A stretch of 64,000 bases of DNA, from assembly GCA_902593165.1 (NCBI GenBank), contig CACJHI010000002.1, positions 1 through 64,000 of the forward strand. The letters run 5' to 3'. This DNA is from an uncultured Bacteroidota bacterium. GTDB lineage: Bacteria > Bacteroidota > Bacteroidia > Flavobacteriales > Flavobacteriaceae. Under the pieces are notes generated by a model, which saw only the letters and a program-made list of their open reading frames with translations, ran no database searches and was not told the origin of the DNA. Both the position numbers and the translations under genes were made by a program. The stretch's first letter is position 1. The number at the start of each line of letters is the position of its first letter. Positions 35,572 through 43,489 of this stretch are shown piece after piece.

Positions 35572-37677
35572 TCAACTAATATATCTCCACAAATTCTTAG
35601 AATTTGAAGATGATGAGATTTCATTTCTGATAGGTAAGTTTTCTTTGTTATTTAGTCTAGGGTCATCTTTTAATATTTTAATTGCAGAATTACGAGCATT
35701 ATTTAGTATTTCTGTATCATATATAATATCAGCTAATTTAAACTTAAGCATTCCGCTCTGTCTTGTTCCTAACATATCTCCTGGACCTCTAAGTTTTAAG
35801 TCTACTTCAGCTAGCTTAAATCCATCACTTACCTTGACCATTGTTTCAATCCTAAGTTTAGAGTCTTCAGATAATTTATCCTTTGTCATTAAAATACAAT
35901 AGCTTTCATCGTTCCCTCTGCCAACCCTTCCTCTCAATTGATGTAATTGAGATAATCCAAATCTTTCTGCACTCTCAATTACCATAACTGATGCATTTGG
36001 AACATTAACTCCAACTTCAATTACTGTTGTTGAAACTAAAATTTGTGTTTCTTTTTCTATAAATCTTTTCATTTCATAGTCTTTATCTTTTGCATTCATT
36101 TTTCCATGTACAATACTTACCTGATAATCAGGACGAGGAAATTCTCTTACAATACTTTCATAACCATCCATTAAATCTTTATAATCTAGTTTCTCTGATT
36201 CATTTATAAGAGGGTAAACAAGATAGACTTGTCTTCCTTTTTTAATTTGATCTTTTAAAAATTTAAATACACTAAGTCTATTTTTATCATATTTATGAAC
36301 GGTTTTTGTGGTTATTCGGCCTGGCGGTAGTTCTTTTATTGATGATATGTCTAAATCTCCATACAAGCTCATTGCTAGTGTTCTTGGTATAGGAGTTGCT
36401 GTCATAACAAGTATGTGTGGAGGTGGATTATTTTTTTTCCAAAGTTTAGCTCTTTGTGCAACACCAAATCTATGTTGCTCATCAATTATACTTAAACCCA
36501 AATTTTTAAACTTTACAATGTCCTCTAGAATTGCATGAGTTCCTACTAAGATATTAGTTTCACCACTCAAAAGATCATTATGAATAAATCTTCTGTTCTT
36601 TGCTTTGGTAGAACCAGTTAGTAGATTAATTTTTATATCAAAATCAATTAATAGTTCACTAAGAGATTTAAAATGTTGATTTGCTAAAATCTCCGTGGGA
36701 GCAAGTATACATGATTGAAAGCCATTGTCAATTGCTATTAACATTACCATCAATGATACTATAGTCTTTCCTGAACCAACATCACCCTGAAGTAATCTGT
36801 TCATCTGTTTTCCATCACGAAAATCATTTCTTATCTCTTTGATAACCTTTTTTTGATCCCCGGTCAATTCAAAGGGTAGGCTATTTTTATAAAATTCATT
36901 CAAGTTATTACCTACTTTTTCAAACTTAAATCCATTTAATTTTTGAACTCTATCATTACGGGTAAGTTGGAATCCTAATTGGTTAAAAAACAATTCTTCA
37001 AATTTTAACCTCCTTATTGACTCTGAGAGTAATTCTTGGGACTCAGGAAGATGAATATTTATAATTGCTTTATATCTGTTAATTAGATTGAATTCATTCA
37101 GTATTGACATCGAAAGATTCTCTTTAATATGATCTTGAATAGAATTTAACAGGTTATAAATTATTTTGATGAAATATTTCTGTGTAACACCCTCATTTAT
37201 CAATCTTTCAGTAGAGGAGTAAATTCCATGAAGTCTTCTTGGGACATTTCTATTGAAATTAGACTTAGTCTTTATCTCAGGGTGTGCAATTGAAGCCTTG
37301 TTGCCAAACCATGTAATTTTTCCATAAACTACGTAATCTTCATTAATCTTTAAGGATTCTTCAACCCAATTAAATCCTCTATACCATATTAAATCAATTT
37401 TTCCTGTATCGTCATAAAGCTCACAATTTAATCTGTCTCTATATCTAACTTTGGTTCTTCTAATACTCCTGATTTTTCCAATTATTTGAACCTCTGATTG
37501 ATTCTTTGGTATCTCATTAATACTATAGAATCTAGATCTATCTATATATCTATATGGATAAAAATCTACAAGATCTTTAATTGTTTTTAGATTTAATTCT
37601 TCACTGAGTAATTTTGATCTTGCAGGGCCTACTCCTTTTATAAATTCAATCGATTGATTTAAAAAGTCACTATTCAC
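35572..37677 (-). CDS. recG: ATP-dependent DNA helicase RecG
   Basis: 701 residues. The N-terminal wedge/OB domain (IIGKIRSIRRTKVRYRDRLNCELYDDTG) is followed by SF2 helicase motifs: Walker A LQGDVGSGKTIV near 292, DEQHRFGV near 400, TATPIPRT near 427, and motifs V-VI with STTVIEVGVNVPNA and QLRGRVGRG near 605. It remodels stalled forks and Holliday junctions. The start is GTG, with a TATTTTTTA element 4 nt upstream that is one base too long for the consensus box. It is probably the first gene of the recG-pheT unit. Confidence 0.95.
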   Translation of the reverse strand: MNSDFLNQSIEFIKGVGPARSKLLSEELNLKTIKDLVDFYPYRYIDRSRFYSINEIPKNQSEVQIIGKIRSIRRTKVRYRDRLNCELYDDTGKIDLIWYRGFNWVEESLKINEDYVVYGKITWFGNKASIAHPEIKTKSNFNRNVPRRLHGIYSSTERLINEGVTQKYFIKIIYNLLNSIQDHIKENLSMSILNEFNLINRYKAIINIHLPESQELLSESIRRLKFEELFFNQLGFQLTRNDRVQKLNGFKFEKVGNNLNEFYKNSLPFELTGDQKKVIKEIRNDFRDGKQMNRLLQGDVGSGKTIVSLMVMLIAIDNGFQSCILAPTEILANQHFKSLSELLIDFDIKINLLTGSTKAKNRRFIHNDLLSGETNILVGTHAILEDIVKFKNLGLSIIDEQHRFGVAQRAKLWKKNNPPPHILVMTATPIPRTLAMSLYGDLDISSIKELPPGRITTKTVHKYDKNRLSVFKFLKDQIKKGRQVYLVYPLINESEKLDYKDLMDGYESIVREFPRPDYQVSIVHGKMNAKDKDYEMKRFIEKETQILVSTTVIEVGVNVPNASVMVIESAERFGLSQLHQLRGRVGRGNDESYCILMTKDKLSEDSKLRIETMVKVSDGFKLAEVDLKLRGPGDMLGTRQSGMLKFKLADIIYDTEILNNARNSAIKILKDDPRLNNKENLPIRNEISSSSNSKNLWRYIS

Positions 37678-37751
37678 TATCTAAAAAATAAATTCTTTAT
37701 AAGTATTGATTTAATATATAATTAATAGGTAATTAAAATTTATTAATTACT

Positions 37752-37759
37752 TAAATTTA
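37752..37759 (+). promoter_or_regulatory. -7 box of pcrA/uvrD (leaderless type)
   Basis: TAAATTTA followed by TATCA and ATG: a 5-nt gap. No clear TTG element. Confidence 0.45.
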
Positions 37760-37764
37760 TATCA

Positions 37765-40005
37765 ATGTTAGAAGATAACAAATCTTACCTAAAAGATCTT
37801 AACGAAGCTCAATTAAATGCAGTTTTAAAAACAGAAGGTCCTTCAATGGTAATTGCAGGTGCCGGTTCTGGAAAAACTAGGGTTTTAACATATAAAATTG
37901 TACATCTTGTAGAAAATGGAGTTGATCCATTTGAGATTCTTGCACTTACATTCACAAATAAAGCTGCAAGAGAAATGAAATTGAGAATATCGGCAATGAT
38001 AGGGGAGAGTGAATCAAAAAATATTTGGATGGGTACTTTCCATTCAGTTTTTGCAAAAATTTTAAGGTTTGAAGCCCATAAGATTGGATTTACATCTGAT
38101 TTTACAATTTATGACACCCAAGACTCTGAAAGACTTGTATCATCTATAATAAAGGAAAAAAACCTTGATAAGGATGTGTATAGACCAAAGTCAATAAGAA
38201 ATAGAATCTCTTCATTAAAAAACAATTTTATTTCAGTAAATGGATACTTCTCAAATAATGAGCTGGTTGAATCAGATAATCTCTCTAGAAAACCTGAAAC
38301 TGGTAATATATATAAAGAATATAACGAGAGGTTAATAAAGTCAAACTCTATGGATTTTGATGATTTATTGATGAAAACCAATGAGTTGCTTAATAATTAT
38401 CCAGAAGTGTTAGCTAAGTATCAAGAGAAATTCAAATATATTTTGGTGGATGAATATCAGGATACTAATAATTCACAATATTTAATAGTTAAATCACTTT
38501 CAGATAAGTATCAGAATATTTGTGTGGTTGGAGATGATGCTCAAAGTATTTACTCATTTAGAGGAGCAAATATTAATAATATTATCAACTTTAGAAATGA
38601 TTATGATGAAGTAGAGGTTTTTAGACTCGAGCAAAATTATAGATCTACAAAAAATATTGTCAATGCAGCAAACTCTGTAATTGAACATAATAAGAATAAA
38701 ATCGATAAAGAAGTTTGGACTGATAATGACTTTGGTGATAGAGTTGAAATAATAGCAAATGATTCCGACATTGGTGAAGCTAGAGGTCTATGTCAAAAGA
38801 TAATATCTTTTAATAATACTAGCTTTTCAAATATTGCTATTCTTTACAGGACCAATGCACAGTCCAGGCCAATAGAAGACTCTCTAAGGCTTAATAAGAT
38901 TCCATATCAAATTTTTGGTGGAGTATCATTCTACAATAGAAAAGAGATAAAAGATGTTTTAGCATATCTAAGACTCATTGTGAATAGTAGTGATGAAGAA
39001 AGTTTAAAAAGAGTAATTAACTATCCCGCTAGAGGTATCGGACAAGTAACAATAAATAAAATTATTCTAGCTGCACAAAATCATAATTTGACATTGTATG
39101 AAACAATTAAAAGGAATAACGAACTATCAATAGGCCTTTCTGCCTCTGTCTTAACAAAACTTCAGAATTTTATTGATCTTATTGATGTATTTAAAATTGA
39201 GAATAAAAAATTAAATGCGTTTGATCTTACAAAAGAGGTAATTGAGAAAGTCAGAATAATAGATGAATTAAAAAAAGATGATTCTCCAGAGGGAATATCA
39301 AGAGTAGAAAATGTTCAGGAATTATTAAACGGAATAAGAGATTTTATTGAGGATCAAAAAGAGCTTGTAGATTCAAATGATAAATTATCTGAGTTTTTAT
39401 CTACAGTATCACTTTCAACCGACTTTGATACAGTGAATGAAGACCAAGATAAAGTCTCATTAATGACATTACACTTATCTAAAGGACTTGAGTTTAAGCA
39501 TGTATTTATTGTAGGTCTTGAAGAAGATCTATTTCCCTCTGCTTTAAGCTATAATACTAGATCAGAATTAGAAGAGGAGAGGAGGCTATTCTATGTTGGA
39601 ATTACAAGAGCAAAGGAAAACTTATACTTATCTTATGCGAACTCAAGATATAGATGGGGTAAATTAATATACTGCGAAGAAAGTAGGTTTCTCAATGAGA
39701 TTGATAAGGATTATGTGAAAATAATAAATCCAAATCCTATTAAGTCTAATGTACCTTTATCTCCGAGAAAGAATATAATTTATAATTCAAAACCTAACTT
39801 AAAAAGACTCCCAAAGACATCCACTACGATTCCTGCAATTAAGATAAATGTATCTGAAGGAGATAATGTATCTCATGAAAAGTTTGGTATTGGGGAGATA
39901 ATTAAAATTGAAGGAAGTGGAAATGACTCAAAGGCCACAGTTAATTTTAAAAAATTTGGTTTAAAAAACTTGCTCCTTAGATTTGCTAAGTTAAATAAGG
40001 TGTAA
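37765..40005 (+). CDS. UvrD/PcrA-type superfamily 1 DNA helicase
   Basis: 746 residues. Q-motif LNEAQLNAVL near 12, Walker A AGAGSGKTRV near 32-41, Walker B DEYQDTN near 228, GDDAQSIYSFRGA near 250, QNYRSTKNI near 290, LMTLHLSKGLEF near 570, and VGITRAKENLYLSYA near 615. The C-terminus carries the PcrA-type SH3-like module (VSHEKFGIGEIIKIEG). A 3'-5' helicase in repair and replication. Whether PcrA or UvrD cannot be resolved. It is followed by a bidirectional terminator. Confidence 0.94.
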   Translation: MLEDNKSYLKDLNEAQLNAVLKTEGPSMVIAGAGSGKTRVLTYKIVHLVENGVDPFEILALTFTNKAAREMKLRISAMIGESESKNIWMGTFHSVFAKILRFEAHKIGFTSDFTIYDTQDSERLVSSIIKEKNLDKDVYRPKSIRNRISSLKNNFISVNGYFSNNELVESDNLSRKPETGNIYKEYNERLIKSNSMDFDDLLMKTNELLNNYPEVLAKYQEKFKYILVDEYQDTNNSQYLIVKSLSDKYQNICVVGDDAQSIYSFRGANINNIINFRNDYDEVEVFRLEQNYRSTKNIVNAANSVIEHNKNKIDKEVWTDNDFGDRVEIIANDSDIGEARGLCQKIISFNNTSFSNIAILYRTNAQSRPIEDSLRLNKIPYQIFGGVSFYNRKEIKDVLAYLRLIVNSSDEESLKRVINYPARGIGQVTINKIILAAQNHNLTLYETIKRNNELSIGLSASVLTKLQNFIDLIDVFKIENKKLNAFDLTKEVIEKVRIIDELKKDDSPEGISRVENVQELLNGIRDFIEDQKELVDSNDKLSEFLSTVSLSTDFDTVNEDQDKVSLMTLHLSKGLEFKHVFIVGLEEDLFPSALSYNTRSELEEERRLFYVGITRAKENLYLSYANSRYRWGKLIYCEESRFLNEIDKDYVKIINPNPIKSNVPLSPRKNIIYNSKPNLKRLPKTSTTIPAIKINVSEGDNVSHEKFGIGEIIKIEGSGNDSKATVNFKKFGLKNLLLRFAKLNKV

Positions 40006-40008
40006 AAA

Positions 40009-40034
40009 AAAAGCATAACTAATGTTATGCTTTT
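40009..40034. terminator. bidirectional intrinsic terminator between pcrA/uvrD and ompA-like gene
   Basis: AAAA-GCATAAC-TAAT-GTTATGC-TTTT: a 7-bp stem extended by A-T pairs, with A/T tracts on both sides and more Ts after a C. It serves both convergent genes. Confidence 0.85.
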
Positions 40035-40057
40035 CTTTTAACTAATTAATTTCTTTA

Positions 40058-40981
40058 TTAGTCAGGCTTGTTATCTGAGCTAATAGTATCACTAGGACCA
40101 GTAGCAGGTACATTCATACTCATGCCTTCCTCAATAAGTTTAGTAAACTGATCAAGCTTAGGAAGAACAATTATCCTTGTTCTTCTATTAACTGCTCTTG
40201 TAACTGAAGAATCATTATCAGCTATTGGCATATAAAAACTTCTTCCAGCAGCCACTAATTTAGTAGGATCTACACCATAGCTATTTTGAAGAATTCTCAC
40301 AACAGAAGTTGCTCTTTTAACAGATAAGTCCCAGTTATCAACCACACCTGGAATAGTCTCAGCAGCTTTTTCCTGATCTATTGGCATGTTGTCAGTATGA
40401 CCCTCTACCATAAATTCTAGATCTGGCTTATCACTTATTACTTTAGCAATTTTTTCTAAGACACCTCTTGCTCTTGTTGTTACAGTAAAACTTCCACTGT
40501 TGAATAATAATTTATCAGAAATAGATACATAAACAACACCTTTTTCTACGTTAATCTCTATATCATCATCACTAAGAGTTCCTAAAGAGCTCTTAAAGCT
40601 TTGAACAAGCGCTAGAGTAACTGAGTCTCTTTTTGTAACAGCATCTTGCATTCTAGTTATGATAAGATCTTTTTCTTTAATACTTTCAAGAGATCTCTCA
40701 AGATTTTCAGCTCCTTTTTGTGTTAGAGTTGTTAGATTTCCAATGTTATCAATTAAATCTTGGTTGTTAGCTCTTAAAAATTTGTTTTGTTCAGATAAAG
40801 CAGCTAATCGTTCTGAAGTAGCAGATAATTGAGTTTCTGTAGCTCCAAGTTTAGCAGTCGCGCTATCTAATAGTTCCTTTGTATTTTGTTGTAGACTTTC
40901 TAAATCTGAGTACTTCTTTTGAGAAACACAAGATGATAGAAGTAAGCCTACAAAACCTACGATTATTATATTCTTTTTCAT
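40058..40981 (-). CDS. OmpA-family peptidoglycan-binding lipoprotein
   Basis: 307 residues. A lipobox LLLSSC (Cys near 18) gives an outer-membrane lipoprotein. A long coiled coil (about 25-115, heptads around LDSATAKLGATETQLSATSERLAAL) precedes the OmpA C-terminal domain (about 145-280) with FMVEGHTDNMP and the SVKRATSVVRIL helix, which bind diaminopimelate in peptidoglycan. It likely tethers outer membrane to cell wall. A TAAGTTTG box 32 nt upstream indicates its own promoter and a real leader. It is followed by a strong terminator. Confidence 0.93.
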   Translation of the reverse strand: MKKNIIIVGFVGLLLSSCVSQKKYSDLESLQQNTKELLDSATAKLGATETQLSATSERLAALSEQNKFLRANNQDLIDNIGNLTTLTQKGAENLERSLESIKEKDLIITRMQDAVTKRDSVTLALVQSFKSSLGTLSDDDIEINVEKGVVYVSISDKLLFNSGSFTVTTRARGVLEKIAKVISDKPDLEFMVEGHTDNMPIDQEKAAETIPGVVDNWDLSVKRATSVVRILQNSYGVDPTKLVAAGRSFYMPIADNDSSVTRAVNRRTRIIVLPKLDQFTKLIEEGMSMNVPATGPSDTISSDNKPD

Positions 40982-41013
40982 GTCAAAAATATTGGTTATT
41001 AATTAGTCAGCTA

Positions 41014-41021
41014 CAAACTTA
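41014..41021 (-). promoter_or_regulatory. -7 box of the OmpA lipoprotein gene
   Basis: The minus strand reads TAAGTTTG (exact), 32 nt before the ATG, predicting a leader of about 27 nt. The -33 TTG is not evident. Confidence 0.45.
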
Positions 41022-41045
41022 ATATTTTTAAACTAAAATATTGCA

Positions 41046-42029
41046 CTACAAATGAAAGAATTTTTTCTTACCAAGTATAAAATATTTATACACTATGCTG
41101 TTGATTTTGAAATAATTAGGCCTATTTATATGGTTATTTCTATTACTTAAAAGCATTTTTACATTTATAAAATAGTCTAACTGAGCCTTATATATTGATA
41201 GGAAATTAGAAATTTCCCCACGAATAAGAAATCTAAATGATGAGAGAATATCCATCATTAACCTAATAGTTAAGATGCTAACAAGTCTTTTTAATGGGAG
41301 ATTCTTTGTAAGCATGAACAATGAATTTCTATAGTTTAAATAGGTTTTCTTTGAGTTTATTTTAATTGTTGCTGCTCCTTGATGATAAACCTTAGAGGAG
41401 GAAATATAGTAGACACTATAGCCATGGTTAAATGCTCTCCAGCAAAAATCAATTTCTTCCATATGGGCAAAAAAACTCTTATCAAAACCTCCTAAGTCAT
41501 TAAAAATCTTTTTTGACAAGAACATACATGCTCCTGAAGACCAAAATATTTTGTTATCTAAGTATTGATTGTTATCCTCCTCAATAGTATTAAAAATTCT
41601 ACCTCTACAGTAAGGATATCCATATTTATCAATAAATCCTCCAGCTGCTCCAGCATATTCAAAGTAGTTGGGATTATTTAAATCAAGAATCTTAGGTTGG
41701 ATTATTGAATTAGGATGATTATTTAACCTTTCTTTAATTGGTTCAAGCCAGTCTTTTGTAACCTCTATATCGTTGTTTATTATACATAAATAATCTTCTT
41801 TAACATCTTGAATACCAATATTATATCCCTCAGCAAAACCATAATTTTTGTTTAAGCTTATTATTTTAACATCATTATGGTTTTCTCTTATGTATTTAAG
41901 TGATTCATCTTTTGAATTGTTATCTATTACATAAACATTTTGATCTGGAGAATTATCAATTATTGTTTTAAGATACTTTTTTAAAAGTTCTAGTCCATTC
42001 CAGTTTATTACAACAATCCCAATTTTCAT
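41046..42029 (-). CDS. family 2 glycosyltransferase
   Basis: 327 residues. GT-A fold with the N-terminal IVVINWNGLELLKKYLK, nucleotide-binding DNNSKDES near 36, the DxD-like NNDIEVTKDW near 83-92 and FDKSFFAHMEEIDFCWRA near 190. This is the rhamnosyl/galactofuranosyl-transferase-like subgroup used for surface polysaccharides. A hydrophobic C-terminal region may associate with the membrane. The acceptor is unknown and there is no polysaccharide cluster nearby. The start overlaps the upstream HsdR_N gene by 4 nt (ATGA). Confidence 0.9.
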   Translation of the reverse strand: MKIGIVVINWNGLELLKKYLKTIIDNSPDQNVYVIDNNSKDESLKYIRENHNDVKIISLNKNYGFAEGYNIGIQDVKEDYLCIINNDIEVTKDWLEPIKERLNNHPNSIIQPKILDLNNPNYFEYAGAAGGFIDKYGYPYCRGRIFNTIEEDNNQYLDNKIFWSSGACMFLSKKIFNDLGGFDKSFFAHMEEIDFCWRAFNHGYSVYYISSSKVYHQGAATIKINSKKTYLNYRNSLFMLTKNLPLKRLVSILTIRLMMDILSSFRFLIRGEISNFLSIYKAQLDYFINVKMLLSNRNNHINRPNYFKINSIVYKYFILGKKKFFHL

Positions 42030-42469
42030 TTATAATAAGTAGTTAAATTTTCTTTTTGCTTATATACCTTCTCACTCTCATCATAATTAAAATAAAAATG
42101 ACTTATTCCATTGGTAACTATAATATTTTTACTTTTTAATTCTAAATTATATCTCATTACTTGATCAAAATGATCTTGATTTATTTTTATTTCATGAGAC
42201 TTACATTCTACTAATATATTAACATCTCCTGACGAGTCATAGACAACAATATCATATCTTTTTAAAACTTTGTTAATATAGAATACTTTCTCGCAATTAA
42301 TCAGTGATTTAGGGTAGTTTTTAGACAAAATAAATTTTATAAAGTTCTGTCTTACCCATTCTTCTGGTGTCAAAACAATCCACTTCTTTCTTATTTCATC
42401 AAAAATGATATTATTCTTTTTTTCTTTTTTAATTTTAAACTCGAATAAAGGTAGATTTAACTTTCTCAC
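42026..42469 (-). CDS. stand-alone HsdR N-terminal-like (PD-(D/E)xK nuclease fold) protein
   Basis: 147 residues matching the type I restriction enzyme R N-terminal domain (HSDR_N_2). Motifs: RKKWIVLTPEEWVRQNFIKFI near 27-48, then YDIVVYDSSGDVNILVECKSHE near 73-94, giving the D...ExK nuclease core (ECK). No helicase, HsdM or HsdS genes are nearby, so it is not a restriction system; the family occurs singly in Bacteroidota. The start is GTG, 9 bp from the divergent holA, with CATATTTA ending 4 nt upstream (inside holA). Confidence 0.75.
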   Translation of the reverse strand: MRKLNLPLFEFKIKKEKKNNIIFDEIRKKWIVLTPEEWVRQNFIKFILSKNYPKSLINCEKVFYINKVLKRYDIVVYDSSGDVNILVECKSHEIKINQDHFDQVMRYNLELKSKNIIVTNGISHFYFNYDESEKVYKQKENLTTYYK

Positions 42470-42478
42470 ACTATAAAT

Positions 42479-43489
42479 ATGTCAGAATATAATAAATTAA
42501 TTAATGATATAAATGACAGAAATTTTTTACCTGTCTACCTTATGCATGGAGATGAAAATTATTTTTCTGATCAAATCATCAATCTTTTGGTATCAAATGT
42601 AATTAATGAAGATTCTGTAGACTTTGATTTAAAAAAGATTTATGGAAAAAAATCTGATGAAAATCAAGAAAGTGAGGTTATAGACTTTGTCAAAAGATTC
42701 CCTTTAAGTGGGGATTATAATCTATTAATAGTAAAGGATGCAAAAAATTTATCAAACGATTTTAAAAATATTATTTCATATTTAGAAAATATAAATCCTA
42801 GGACAATTCTAGTCTTAGCCTTCAGTGGTAGTATAGATAAAAGAAAAAAAATCTATAAGTCTGCACAAAAAAATGGAGTTGTTTTTGAGTCAAAAAAAAT
42901 CTATGAAAATCAAGTATATAAATGGATTGAGAATCAATGCGTTCATAATTCATTAGATCTCCATCCAAATTCAATTAAAATTATCTCTGATTTTACTGGA
43001 AATGATTTATCTCAAATAGATAATGAGTTGGAAAAATTAAAATTAAACTCAAAAGAAGGACAGACTATTAGTCCAAATGAAGTCGAGAGTATAATTGGAT
43101 TTAGTAAAGAATATAATTTTTTTGAGTTAACTAAAGTTATTGGAAAAAACAATCTTAACAAAACAATTGAGATAGCCTCTTATATGAGTAAAAACAATAA
43201 AAAATATCCTGTACCTCTTATTGTAGCTACTATTTACTCTTTTTTTAATAAGTTATTTATATATCACTCAATTGAAAACAAAAAGGAGGCTTCAAAGATC
43301 CTTGGAATTAATCCTTATTTTATTGATGAATACCACCAAGCTTCATCATTTTATCCTATGAAAAGAATATCTAAAATTTTTGAGTTCCTTTTAGAGGCTG
43401 ATAAAAGGTCAAAAGGAATTGACTTTGATAATAATGATCAAGAAGGCATTATTAACGATCTAATTTTTAAAATATTTAAATCAAAATAA
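42479..43489 (+). CDS. holA: DNA polymerase III delta subunit
   Basis: 336 residues. The clamp-loader delta subunit opens the DnaN ring. It has the N-terminal YLMHGDENYFSDQII region (a non-catalytic AAA+ fold without a functional P-loop, as in the family), a central FSGSIDKRKKIYKSA segment near 120, and a helical C-terminal collar domain with the YPVPLIVATIYSFFNKLF stretch. The 3' end overlaps the convergent E1 gene by 9 nt. It is divergently paired with the HsdR_N gene, sharing a tiny spacer. Confidence 0.9.
   Translation: MSEYNKLINDINDRNFLPVYLMHGDENYFSDQIINLLVSNVINEDSVDFDLKKIYGKKSDENQESEVIDFVKRFPLSGDYNLLIVKDAKNLSNDFKNIISYLENINPRTILVLAFSGSIDKRKKIYKSAQKNGVVFESKKIYENQVYKWIENQCVHNSLDLHPNSIKIISDFTGNDLSQIDNELEKLKLNSKEGQTISPNEVESIIGFSKEYNFFELTKVIGKNNLNKTIEIASYMSKNNKKYPVPLIVATIYSFFNKLFIYHSIENKKEASKILGINPYFIDEYHQASSFYPMKRISKIFEFLLEADKRSKGIDFDNNDQEGIINDLIFKIFKSK

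Noticed and set aside
42026-42469. HsdR N-terminal domain as part of a restriction-modification defence system
   Set aside because: No HsdM, HsdS or helicase partner is nearby and the protein is only 147 residues.
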